Assembly: GCA_002633025.1 (NCBI GenBank)
Contig: NMRB01000002.1
Span: forward strand, 379,361-443,360
Reading direction: 5' to 3'
Length of the DNA: 64,000 nucleotides
Source of the DNA: Notospermus geniculatus
Taxonomy: Eukaryota > Nemertea > Pilidiophora > Heteronemertea > Lineidae
Shown here: positions 9,086 to 20,968 of the stretch, one piece after another
Layout of the letters: the number at the start of each line of letters is the position of its first letter
Numbering within the stretch: the stretch's first letter is position 1
Made by a program: the position numbers and the translations under genes
The notes under the pieces: generated by a model
What the model was told of the DNA's origin: nothing
Seen by the model: only the letters and a program-made list of their open reading frames with translations
Database searches by the model: none

Positions 9086-12000
9086 CTGAAGGTAGAAATA
9101 AGCAGTACTAATTTGGTATATTTCAGACTGAGTTTGAGACTCGTAACTTTAAAAGAGAATACGCCAAAAAGCGTGAGACAAGTTGCAGCCAATGACCATT
9201 ATATATAGAAGCCAATTGGAACAAAAGCCTTCTGGTATCTGAAGCCCTGCAATGAAAAGATTCCTTGATAGACATTTCATTGCTCAAATCACAACCCGGG
9301 CCAAAGTTAAAGAAGCTGCCAATTGAGCAACCGCGGCGTTTCATATTCTGCCTGTGGGCAACATCAGATAGCCATTTACGTCACACACCCACAAATGAAT
9401 ATCATTTGAGAAGGGGTAGCCTTTAATTAATTGCCTTAGACAAGAATACGATGCCACCTAATTGTCTAGATTGTTATTTTGGCTGCGAATGATGAGATTA
9501 AATGAGGTGGCAACATGCTGGATCGAATTCTCAGGTAAATGCTCGGAATCGTAATCAACATTTGTTAGACTCTTGGGATATGAAAAGATCACCAGCGTCG
9601 CTCTAGGGGAAGGGGTCATGTCAACCCCTTGCTTATTGACTGATGTATTTGACCGGTGCTCAGCTTACAGCGTTCCGTCTTAATGAATTCTTAATTAGTT
9701 TCTTGGTTTCGAATGAATATGTTGCATTCGGTCTCTCGAAGGCAAAAAGGCGAACACAACTGACCCAAATGCCATATAGGCCTATCTATCATGATTATTG
9801 TTTCCAAACTGGGCAGTTGTAGGGCTAAGGATGGTGTTAGGCCTACCTACGAAAAATAAGGTCCATCATGGGCCAATTTTGTACACGTCCTATACAATCA
9901 TGGTTCTTCGAAAGAGTATCATTTAATTGGCGAAATCATCAAGTCGACATCATTATCGAAAGTGACCACATCTCTCGTTGTTACATGTACGTAACAAATC
10001 ATACCGGTAACTTGAGATGGAACGATGGCAACAAGAAATCTGATTTTTGATGTGACATATGGTCACAAAATGTGAAGATGTATTGTCTAATTTTTGTTTC
10101 AGTCCATGCATTTCTTCACCTCGAATGAAATTCAGCTCGAGGTGTGAGTTTGTAACGAAAGATTTTATGGCACCGAAGTTCATGATTTATCACTTCTTAG
10201 GCAGGGAATAATATATACTTATATTAGTATCAAAATAGATATAAGCAATTTTGAAATACCGGTAGATGAAATATGTAAATCAATGAACATGTAATGCCGA
10301 TATATAAAATACACCGACGTACCGGCGGTAGGCCTAAACGTAGTACTTCACAATAAGAAATCGCGGCTCGTGTTGGTAAACATTCCCTGTTGGACCAACG
10401 CAAAGAACGAATTGTTATTGTATCAGTTGTTGCATGCGCAAGGATTTTATAGGAGATGGTGACAGACTAAGGGACGTAATCATGAAAAAAACGTCATAAG
10501 AATTTGACACCCAAATTCTAGTAATGTGGGGGAGTTGAAATTCAAAGGTTATTTCCTACTGATATTTTTCTGTTGTTACATAACTGTCAATGGAAACAGA
10601 ATTGAAATGGATGAAACTTGAAAATAAAACATATTCATCAGAATCACCATGAACGTCGACCAGTATATTTACAACGAAATGCAAGAAAGAAGCAATGAAA
10701 ATGGACGTGTACCAATGGAAATCGGCAAAAGTCGGTTTCGTTACTTACCAACCACTGCTTCAATTCCTAGTCCCAAAATTGAGAAGAGAAGTTTCCCGTT
10801 ACGTCGGTGTCCTCACTTGAAACTCTCTCCAGCAGCAGTCACTGTTTATCATTAAATAATCCCAGACAAGGCGTGCATCAATTTTATAGCGAAATGGGTG
10901 GGATTACCTTGATTATTCCTGCAGGCGGCCAGGTGACTGCTGGGGCTGGCTGAATACGACATTGGGCGGGGCTCCGATATCGATTTTCCGTTCGTATTGC
11001 GACATGGCACTTCAGGATAAGCAGCCAATAATGTTTATCACAATAAATATGGATTTTTTTCTCATCTCAAGATGAACTGAATCAATTTAACTATTACGTA
11101 ACACAGGCCACTGTCACTCTTTACCCCTTGTCCTTATTAATAACATCGCAACGCGTCTTAAATTCTAACTGCGCCAATTTTCATCCGTTATTTTTCTGAG
11201 CAATTAATATTTGTAACAATTATCTGTTGGTAATTTATCCTGTTGCTGATGCTTTATTAATTGACAAGAAGTCTCATAAGTAAACTTGACCTATTGTTTG
11301 GGATATGATCGCGCCACACTGATATTTCAAGCATGCGTGGTAAGAAAATAACCACCTTATGACGCATTTGCATTTGAGTCCATCGAGTATCTGTCGGATC
11401 AGACAGAAACAGTTGAACAAAAAATTAATAACCGTACTTCAGCCCCAAAACGTCTTCAGTCTCACAAGTTTACGGTGTGATGAAAACCAATTGTATATCA
11501 TAGGAGCTGCAATGAGAAACACTGCAGCCCCAGGCTTGCGGACGGATAATTTACCGGCCATGCACATTGTCATCCGGCGCGTGGCACTGGGAGACGCATG
11601 CGACAGCGAATCTGTTCGTTCATGGTTTACTGACGCCGCGAGATGTACTTTAAATTAAATTAATGATACGACACCTGCAGTATTTTCCGGTCCAAACTGG
11701 TTGTTTTGATGGGTGGTTAACGTAAATAGTGATGAAAGTTGGAAGGTGTGGTCAAAATGGCGCAATGGGCGGATCCTTCGTTCTACATGAAGTTTTACCA
11801 AAGCATTTACTTCGACGGTCCTGGCGATTCTGCGGTGGGCATCTTGCCTCACATCATGCGATGAAGGCACCAGTCCTTAAGTCAAAAGAAACAGCGCCGG
11901 AAGTCCCCGTGGAATCTAAGTCCGGTTTATTGTTCAGGGATTAGGAGACTGGCTGTAGAAAGCATGACCATTCAAATACAACCTTACAATAGCAGACATC

Positions 12001-13333
12001 GTAACTCGGACTTGCGTTCCTAGGACTTCCATTCCCTTCACACCGGCATGTTGCCGCATCTAGGAGCAGCAGGTCGCCATTCATACTGGACAAAGGCTTT
12101 TGGTATTATAGTGCAGCTGACATGCACTTCTCTAACAGAATACTGTGCTGTATTGCAGGTACTCAACAAAGAATTAAACGGTGACTTAAAACCTTAAGTT
12201 CATCAAATTTTCAAGTGCAGAATTACGTACAGATCCAGTTTCTATCTCTTCCATCTTTGGGTATAAATATTGTTGAAAGTTCAATAGATATAAACGTTTT
12301 TTGTCAGCAGTAATTGTGGGGCACGTGATTCCTGTGGAGAACCATTCATGTTCAACCATTCTCATCTCGGCTCCATATGTCGAAATCAACCCAACCATAA
12401 CGGCGCATGCCCAAAGTCGTAAAACTAAAACCGGAAAAAGTCGCAGCAAATGTTATGACAGATCTCAATTGTTGTAATATTTTGTACCAGTTGTAACAAA
12501 ACTGTGGTCCATTCAATTTGACTGGGACAAAGTTACGTACCGACTGCATTTTAATTATAGATAGCGTTATCTGTCATCGTTTTTTCCTCCGTTTGTCATA
12601 CATTGTTCCGTTCTGTGTCTCGTCTTTTAAAAAACATTTGCGGCAGCGTTTATAGTGGAACACTGACGAAAGAAGCCATAAAGGAGTCATCGACCGCTCA
12701 GATCTCTGGCGGGCTGGAGAGCTAACTTCTTGGTCCCGGCCTACGTCCCTGGATCTGATGGACGACGTTCAAGTCTTCTTGGTTTACACCTTTCCCAGTG
12801 ACAACACGACTGCCCATAATTTTCTAATGGAGGAGTTGCCCATAGGAAGCCAACTTTGGCGGGAGAACTCTCACTTTTAGATCACTGTGACCAAATGAAC
12901 AAATGAAAGTTTCTTAGTCTCGTGCATTATTAAGGGAGGAATCTTAGTTTCTCATTTCTTATACCTCTCAGTATCGTTAGGAAGTTACCTCACCAAATTC
13001 GACATCCCCATGCCCCCAATTCACTACGATATAAGTGTCGTGCGATCCATCATACATTGCCGGGGCAATCTTCGAATGTTTTATTGCGAGTTCTCGCAAT
13101 TTACCGCGAGGTTGTCATCAGCATCTCGGGGCTGTCAGAACCGTCTTAGTTGTGCAAATGTAAGCGATTGTGTGTGTTTGAGTGGCGAACTGAGGTATGT
13201 CCCTTGGGAGCTTGTTAGCAATGTCAGGTTGCCGTGTGAGCGAGGAGAGATTAACAAGAATGTCTAATAGGGAATTGATTAAAGAAACCTAGAATTAGGA
13301 CATTGAAAAGTGTTTTCCAGTTTTGAGAAACTT
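9086..13333. other. 4.2 kb without recognised gene
   Basis: This stretch lies right of the SKOR start exon, where SKOR 5' exons and promoter would be expected on the minus strand. Only short open frames occur, and none shows a domain or convincing exon borders. Confidence 0.55.
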
Positions 13334-13661
13334 AGTAAAGTTCAACCTGGAGCTGTCTTCACGTAGAATGTTCAAAGTTCAACCTGGAGGTGTCTTCGCG
13401 TAGAATGTTCAAGTAAAGTTCAACCTGGAGCTGTCTTCGCGTAGAATGTTCAAGTAAAGTTCAACCTGGAGCTCTCTTCACGTAGAATGTTCAAGTAAAG
13501 TTCAACCTGGAGCTGTCTTCGTGTAGAATGTTCAAGTAAAGTTCAACCTGGAGCATGCTGTCTTCACGTAGAATGTTCAACTAAAGTTCAACCTGGAGCT
13601 GTCTTCACGTAGAATGTTCAAGCAGAGTTCAACCTGGAGCTGTCTTAACGTAGAATGTTCA
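13334..13661. repeat. 41-bp minisatellite, eight units
   Basis: Eight tandem copies of a 41-bp unit, AGTAAAGTTCAACCTGGAGC followed by TGTCTTCACGTAGAATGTTCA, with scattered substitutions. One unit lacks 4 bases and another carries an extra 4 (GCATGCTG), so the total stays 328 bp. It ends about 100 bp before an assembly gap. Confidence 0.97.
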
Positions 13662-13758
13662 AGCAATAGGCCTCAGACAGGGTATCTGTGAGGAGGTATC
13701 CACAGCGTTTCAGAAACGACAGAAAATTCAACCAGAGGGAAAGCTCGGTTTTTCTTCT

Positions 13759-14447
13759 NNNNNNNNNNNNNNNNNNNNNNNNNNNNNNNNNNNNNNNNNN
13801 NNNNNNNNNNNNNNNNNNNNNNNNNNNNNNNNNNNNNNNNNNNNNNNNNNNNNNNNNNNNNNNNNNNNNNNNNNNNNNNNNNNNNNNNNNNNNNNNNNNN
13901 NNNNNNNNNNNNNNNNNNNNNNNNNNNNNNNNNNNNNNNNNNNNNNNNNNNNNNNNNNNNNNNNNNNNNNNNNNNNNNNNNNNNNNNNNNNNNNNNNNNN
14001 NNNNNNNNNNNNNNNNNNNNNNNNNNNNNNNNNNNNNNNNNNNNNNNNNNNNNNNNNNNNNNNNNNNNNNNNNNNNNNNNNNNNNNNNNNNNNNNNNNNN
14101 NNNNNNNNNNNNNNNNNNNNNNNNNNNNNNNNNNNNNNNNNNNNNNNNNNNNNNNNNNNNNNNNNNNNNNNNNNNNNNNNNNNNNNNNNNNNNNNNNNNN
14201 NNNNNNNNNNNNNNNNNNNNNNNNNNNNNNNNNNNNNNNNNNNNNNNNNNNNNNNNNNNNNNNNNNNNNNNNNNNNNNNNNNNNNNNNNNNNNNNNNNNN
14301 NNNNNNNNNNNNNNNNNNNNNNNNNNNNNNNNNNNNNNNNNNNNNNNNNNNNNNNNNNNNNNNNNNNNNNNNNNNNNNNNNNNNNNNNNNNNNNNNNNNN
14401 NNNNNNNNNNNNNNNNNNNNNNNNNNNNNNNNNNNNNNNNNNNNNNN
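13759..14447. other. Assembly gap of 689 N
   Basis: A run of N. The flanking minisatellite suggests that repeats caused the gap. Any apparent open frame across it is meaningless. Confidence 1.
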
Positions 14448-14554
14448 TTTCTCGTTTTATTTCTCCAAATAGAACCTTTTTCGACAGTTTTTTATCGACA
14501 TTTATGAGAAAGACAGGTTTTCAGCATGTATTTAAAAATATTTTTATTGCACGT

Positions 14555-14655
14555 GGGTGTTAACTTAACACCACCGTACGGTGTTAGAAACATAACACCA
14601 AAAGTTGGTGTTGGGAGCTATTGGACACTCATAATCGGTGTTAAAGTTAACACCC
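14555..14655. repeat. TAACACC-rich inverted-repeat element
   Basis: Arm 14555-14573 (GGGTGTTAACTTAACACC) pairs with 14636-14655 (GGTGTTAAAGTTAACACCC). Further GGTGTTA/TAACACC words lie between and just outside. The layout is MITE-like; borders are uncertain. Confidence 0.65.
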
Positions 14656-14920
14656 ATTTTCAGTGTTACCTTAACACTATATTTTTTACTGTGCAGGCTA
14701 TACAGGGGACGTAAGCCTTGACCTCCGCACTTAACCGGATTGCGGTGTGTGATTTTTTGTTGCATCATTGGGGCAGTCCATCGGAAAATAAAGGATTTAG
14801 GGCTATTGCCGAACGGAACGTGAAAAAGGCGGCGAACGAATCGACCTTTGTATGGACTCAATTATAAGACAATGTTCAGGCTTGTTTTAGGTCTACCGCG
14901 ACCACGAACACGCACGCTCT

Positions 14921-15032
14921 GTTCAGGAGCAGCGGGGCGAAGTTCGTCGTTCGTGTTCGTGATAAAAGCATTCAGCAGAAGCAGCGGGGCGAAGAAAGAA
15001 CAAAACTTTTTCGTGTTTGTGTTCGTAACAAA
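14921..15032. repeat. Diverged tandem duplication
   Basis: AGCAGCGGGGCGAAG followed by TTCGTGTTCGTGATAAAA recurs as AGCAGCGGGGCGAAG followed by TCGTGTTTGTGTTCGTAACAAAA, the second copy with extra bases. It looks like a local duplication of about 55 bp. Confidence 0.5.
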
Positions 15033-17494
15033 AAGTATTATTAAAGGGGAACCACCTCGTCTCTCATGTATATGTAATACCAGCGGACATCCTGATTGGA
15101 CCGGAGATCCTTAGAGATCGGGTTGCGACACATCCGCCATATCCACAGCAGACGACAGATTTCTCCGGTCACACCCAGCCCATGGATCACAAGGCAACAC
15201 TCCAACTTCCCGTTAACGAAGGGTGATAACAATCAATTATTTGCGGGCGGTTATTCGGGTTGCTCTGTCCACATCCATCAATCGGCGGAATATCTCCATA
15301 TATATTAGCCAAGGAAATGGACTTTGATAGAAATGATCAGATTTGTTATCGCACCTGACTTGTCGCTACTAACTAGCGAGAGATGGGGTCCATTACACCA
15401 ATATATTGAATTATTACTGTAATCTCACCAGATGAAGCAAATCGTACAAAACCACTGCCGCCGGAGTGATCAAATTACTCCTAACCTAATAAAAGATTAT
15501 GTTATTTGGGAAAAAATCATCACCAGAGCGACCAACCATAAGATTTAAATAATAACACTTAATAATATCGGAGGGTTTGAGATAGGATGTGACACAGGAA
15601 TATTGCCAGGTCGTACGGTTCATCTAGTAAGACGTAAACAGATTTCTGGCGACCTCCGCCAGTAATTGGGTGAAGAAGAGAGAAGTTTGCCCAGATTTGT
15701 CAGCCCAGTCGTTATGATTTGATTTTTTTTGTATCAGGTGGGTATCTAAGGCAATTTCCATAACTAATTCTATAACTACAGGGTGATCCAATAAAAGGTT
15801 AGAGTGTTGTCATCCTCGAAGGGTACGTTGTTTCTTTCTTATCGGTGGTGGAACCAACCATTCTATCAGTTGACATCGTCAATGAATTCATGACACGCGT
15901 CTGTCGTCTATGCATCGTCTATGGTCCCCAGTGTCTAATTTGGTGCTGTGTCTATTTTGGCCGAGAGTGCGTCTATTTTGGTCCCGACTGCGACACTATT
16001 CTATTTTGGTCCTGTGCCATAATTCCTTATGAAAAATTTCCGAACATTGTACACTGTGCTGCCACCTTTTCGTGATTTTGGTTCCTTTTGGCGAGAGATA
16101 TTGGAAAGGTATATTGGGTTGTTTCAATAAGAAGTAGGCTGATTTACCGATAAACCGTCATCTTTCGTTCAAATGAACAAGACGGAAGCATGCCACGTGC
16201 GGATATCTTCATCTTTGTCTAAAAATGAATTCATTGCGGTTGACTGAAATTAAAACGCCTGCAACCAGAAAATAATTGAAATTCATAAATGTATTTGCTT
16301 CAACGTTCCTTCTCGCCTCTTTATTAACTTATCTCTGGTAATTCCCACCGACTTGCTGAACGCCAAATAGTCTAGAATTGGTTTATTTTGATCTTTTCTC
16401 AGCGCTATGCTGGGATGATTCTCGCCTCATTTCGGTCTCATTACTGCTGGATATTCTGTTATTATTTGATTTAATTGCATTTGATGCTGATTTACAGTTT
16501 CCCGTTGCAAAGTTTTTGCAATTTTATTCGTCATGTTCGTTAATTGGCGATTGGTAATTGGATTCGAATGATGTAACTCTGCCGGGGAGAATATTGCGGG
16601 GAAAGTGATTCGCCCGTTTGAAACAAGTGGAGGTGAATGAATACAAGCATGTGATTGGCTAGCCTCAATCCAGTATGACCAATAAAAGTTGTTTTACCGT
16701 TGTAAACATCTTTGGTAACTTTTCAGCCTTCGGTTTGCCAAAATCATGAATGTCCCATCACGCTGTGATATGAGGAGCATAGCCACGGTTATGATAAAAT
16801 AAGTATGCAATTCGCCACAAGATCACGCGATCAGAACTAGCCGTCATGTCTTACCTCGTGAGAAAATATCACCAGAATGAGGTGACCGGATAAAATGTAT
16901 TGCCCTACGTCATTAAAAAGACGAAAAGATAAAAATCGCAAAAGCGATTCTTTTTCTTTCTGTATGTTCGAAGAGTTCCTGAATATCTCAACAGGAAATA
17001 AAGATTAGGCCTTCGTCCGAAGACCTGTCCAAAGCCTACGCAGTATTTGTAAAAACATTTAAACCTTTCTATGAAAGGGCACAACAATATGGGATTGGTG
17101 TTGGTCTTTAACGAAACATGTACGGTCGTGGTTTGGCGGCCCGGCGACTTGTTCATTGGACGCACGCCATGTGGATCGGTGGGTTTTTACAGAAGATCGT
17201 GGAAGATTATTCACGATTGACATTTCAGTTTAGGAACACGGTGTAGAGGTCTTCTTCGTTGGCAGTTCTTAGGGATTTTGGACGGACATAAAGTGAAATT
17301 GTTCAACTGGAAGGTGGTCTTGGAGGTTATCTTTACATAATGAAACGGTGAGTTAGTTGGATGCTGTCATGTAACCGTATGTTCGATGGTGCAATTACGT
17401 ACGATAGGGATGATAGTCCGCAGAATTTGCCACCAATAGACTTGTTTGGTACTGGTAAAGGGTACGGTTGATGTCGCTAAAGTACTCTTCATAA
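15033..17494. other. 2.5 kb without recognised gene
   Basis: Only a short degenerate repeat of TCTATTTTGG(T)CC is visible, at about 15949-16014. No exon was supported on either strand. Confidence 0.5.
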
Positions 17495-17693
17495 CGCAAC
17501 ACCGGTGTAATGTTTTTGAATGTTCCCCATCTTTGAGTGTTCCCCTCTTATTGTCTGACGGAATAAGCTGTGACTTGACAATAAGGGACACACAGAGAAA
17601 CCTCAGTGTTGATCCATCTGCCAGTGTTTCCCAAACAATAAGGGGAAACACTGACATACGGAAGCATTGGGAGATGTTACACCGGCGTTGCAA
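17495..17693. mobile_element. 199-bp MITE-like element with 60-bp imperfect inverted repeats
   Basis: The left arm 17495-17554 (CGCAACACCGGTGTAA, then AGTGTTCCCCTCTTATTGT) is mirrored by 17634-17693 (ACAATAAGGGGAAACACT, then TTACACCGGCGTTGCAA). No certain target-site duplication was read. Open frames on both strands here are by-products of the symmetry. Confidence 0.65.
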
Positions 17694-17889
17694 TTTCATG
17701 ATGACGTCAGCGAGTACCTAGGCCTAATCTGAATCATTGGACACCATTCAGAACCAGTTTCATGGCTTTTGACTGGTAATTTTATGTGAAAGAATTTGGG
17801 ATAGTTCTGAACGTAATAAACGTACATGTACTTCACCTTGATGGTGAGATAGTATCATGAGACCGGATCTGTCATTGTTATTTAATATA

Positions 17890-17914
17890 GCAGACGACAA
17901 AACGTGTCGTCTGC
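17890..17914. repeat. Perfect 9-bp hairpin
   Basis: GCAGACGAC and its reverse complement GTCGTCTGC flank the loop AAAACGT. Function unknown. Confidence 0.7.
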
Positions 17915-19031
17915 AAGGACAATGCTTTATGTCAACCCTGCAGGCGACCGCCAGTGATCTTATGATAATCAGCCATGAAGAACATTCGCCGACCTGTCAA
18001 GGTTCGGAAGTGGCATTCATTAAAAACCCCTTTGTCAAATATCGAAGACAGAGAAGACCATTCACACATAAATTGGACCAAAACATTTCAATTCTTGATC
18101 ATGAGTGGACTATTCATTAATCATCACGGTCTCGTGGTCTACCGATCATTGCAGGCGTCCTCAGCCGAGGTTCACGCATGTCCTTCAACAGGACAAGGGG
18201 AGGGTATCATCTTTGCCTTCAGCACCACTCCACTCCACCACTCTCGCACATGTTCGGCTCACTCAGATATTGGTCTTAGCGGGCGACTTTCCCTTCGAGA
18301 GCCAACTTGAACGAGAAAATGGATGGAACCCCTGTAGAGTGCACTAGTCTCGGGGGAAAAACATTAAAAAATCAGATGAATCGAAAAAAGGAAAATCAAT
18401 GGGCTGTATCCATAGATTGGTTAAAAGGACTATCACTTTCTTATCACAGCAATTACCCGTAGTGAACATTGTCCTACGTCATGAAAGATGACTCCGATTT
18501 TCCGGTCGAAAACTTCGAACAAAAGCGGAATTTGACAGTAAGAAGGAGGTTAATCACATTGTAGTCACCTATCGTCTTCCCGTTAATGACCTACCCATTG
18601 ATAGCATTCAATAACTTCTGTAAACATGCAGAGAAATGTGAATTCCATTACAATAAATATAATATTTTTATTTACGGTTTCCTGAAAATTGACAGTCGTT
18701 GTTGTGTAGGCCCGGTGGTGGTGGGCGTCGTGATTGAAGTCATTACTGGTTGACCCCGTAGATGACTGGAGATCCCGCTGATGGGAGTTCGACAGTCATA
18801 CTACCATTTCTCACGGTAAATAACAAAATTATAAAATGCCTTTATGATTTGTCAAATGTGCAGTAATGACAGTGTCACGTGTAGCACGTGTAACATGTAC
18901 GTGTAACACCCGAGAGTGAATCACACGAGGGCCTTTTGATGTGGGCATTTTGACCTGTCCTTCCACGGACAATACCTAGATGAACTCGCCTTCATCGGTA
19001 TCGCCTACTTCTGGTAGCTCGACTAGAAAGT
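17915..19031. other. No recognised gene
   Basis: No exon, tRNA or repeat was supported apart from clustered CACGTG/ACATGTAC words at about 18876-18905. Confidence 0.45.
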
Positions 19032-19070
19032 GCCTGAGGAAGACCCCGGTTGGGGTCGAAAATTTGCGAA
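19032..19070. repeat. Dispersed hairpin module, copy 1
   Basis: CCTGAGGAAGACCCCGGTTG GGGTCGAAAATTTGCGAA contains the palindrome GACCCCGGTTGGGGTC. The same module occurs in opposite orientation at 24290-24329. Such a conserved cassette often marks the end of a SINE or other retroelement. Confidence 0.6.
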
Positions 19071-20968
19071 ATTTGGAGACGACGTTTCCTTTCGTTCATC
19101 GAGAGCATTGCTAATGCTATTCGCTGGTTGAGGCCTGCAAAACAACCGTGCTGAAGCGAACACGAGACTGGTAGCCAATTAAGTGTTCTTATGGCCTTAA
19201 TCATGATTCAATTGGCCATTAATTAGGAAAATCACACTGTATCAATCGGATTTACCATGGTTCACTACGAAAATAACCAAACGTGTTTCAACGTACACAT
19301 GTGGTTCAACGAGCAGTGATACTATAGTGACGTGCACATTATTACCCAAGTCGGCATGATGAGTTTGAGGCAAAGGTTTGCGATTCTAAACTCCCTCCTC
19401 CAAAATCACAATATTTGACTTGAAAAACATGAAAAAAGCTGGCAATGTGTACATGTACTGCAATCGAAAAGAACGTCATGGGGTTTGGCTAACGGGCGAA
19501 TGGTTCAAAGTAGGACGAGAAAGTTCCGCACGCTAATTGTCCGCTCTAATGAATCCAACACATCGCTAGCCAAGAAATCAAGCATTTCGTCGATTGAAAA
19601 ACTCAAATATCATGTCACTGCAGGGGGCCATGCATGTTGCAATCAACCATGATAACCGAGTGTAGACAAGTTTGCAAACCTTGACGAAGATATCTCCAAT
19701 TATAAGTCTGACAATGCTTTCGATGTGAAAGCAACGCTTCGCGATAAAGGAAGAGGTCTCGATGGCACTCTTTGCCGATAACTTGTGCAATAAGCCTGAA
19801 CTCGATCGGGTCAGCAATACTATGTTATTATGATTAGAAAAAGAACCACACGTAACGTATCTACACGTTAAAACTAGCACAGAATTCATAAAGATATTAA
19901 TTTTCTCATCAATACATCTTTATTTACTTCGGAAAGTGTCTCTTCATGCCACTTTTTATAAGCGGAACATGCCCATCGTGTTTTTCAGACATACCGGTAC
20001 TCCAAGCGTGAGAGCCATCGATGTGCTCTATGTTTACATGTATGTCGGTCATTACATCCGTACATTTCTTTTCGTATGACGTCGTATTCTTTGATCCCTT
20101 GTCCTTCTTCTGGCGAGTAATCAATAAATATCACTCAATATCGATTATTTGCCAAATATCGACGCCAAATCATTGCTACATTTCATTATACCGTTTGACG
20201 CTAAGATAAACAAAGCCGAACAGCAGCATAGCGTGTTTAGAATCCCGATCAATCAAAATACGATTACTGCCACATTCTTCGAACTTACACCAAAAACCTC
20301 TTTCCTTTATGAAAATACCGATGCAGCTTGTAACAAATGATGTGATTGGCTGCCACACGGTATCCGGCAAAGAATGCACCAATTACAAAGCTTCTTACAT
20401 TTTCCTCGTGCACGAGGTTAGCTGGTGAAAGGTTACTTTCTTCGCGTCCTTTCTTAGACAAGTACTGTGATGTACCTTTTACATCGACACGAATATTTCT
20501 TGAACTCATATGAAACGTATGTTCTGCAATGGCATGAGACTGACTGACATCTAAAAGGGGGTGATGGTTGATTAGTGCAAATAAATGTACTGTACGTTAG
20601 AAATACTTTCAGCATGTAGCAGATCTTGAGCACGTGTTCAAATCTTTGAGTGAGAAACAAGGCAATCGACTTCGAAAATATGATAACTCCAATGTCTTTC
20701 TTTATAGTTACAGGCAAACCGTGAAATGGCTCTGACTGTCACAGGATAAGAACTCTCCTCACCGGGACGTATGGACGTCGTGTCATCGCCAAAGTCCTCA
20801 AGGAAAATCTGACCTCGAGTAAAATCCGCTCTTGGGAATACGAAGCTTTTTTCAAACGAATCCACAGAGACATTAAGGGTCATGCCCTCACTGCACAAAC
20901 CGAAGAGGCGTTCTACATGTAGAATGGAATAACAGACATCCTTGACGGATGTGGAGTCCGATCCAAGG
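19071..20968. other. Upstream region of the coiled-coil gene
   Basis: No exon was recognised. The 5' UTR and promoter of the gene starting at 20969 should lie here or further left. No TATA box can be chosen reliably. Confidence 0.45.

Noticed and set aside
13334-13661. CRISPR-like array of 41-bp units
   Set aside because: Units are head-to-tail with no unique spacers, so it is a minisatellite.
13688-14563. 291-codon open frame
   Set aside because: Most of it is the N gap; the open frame is an artefact.
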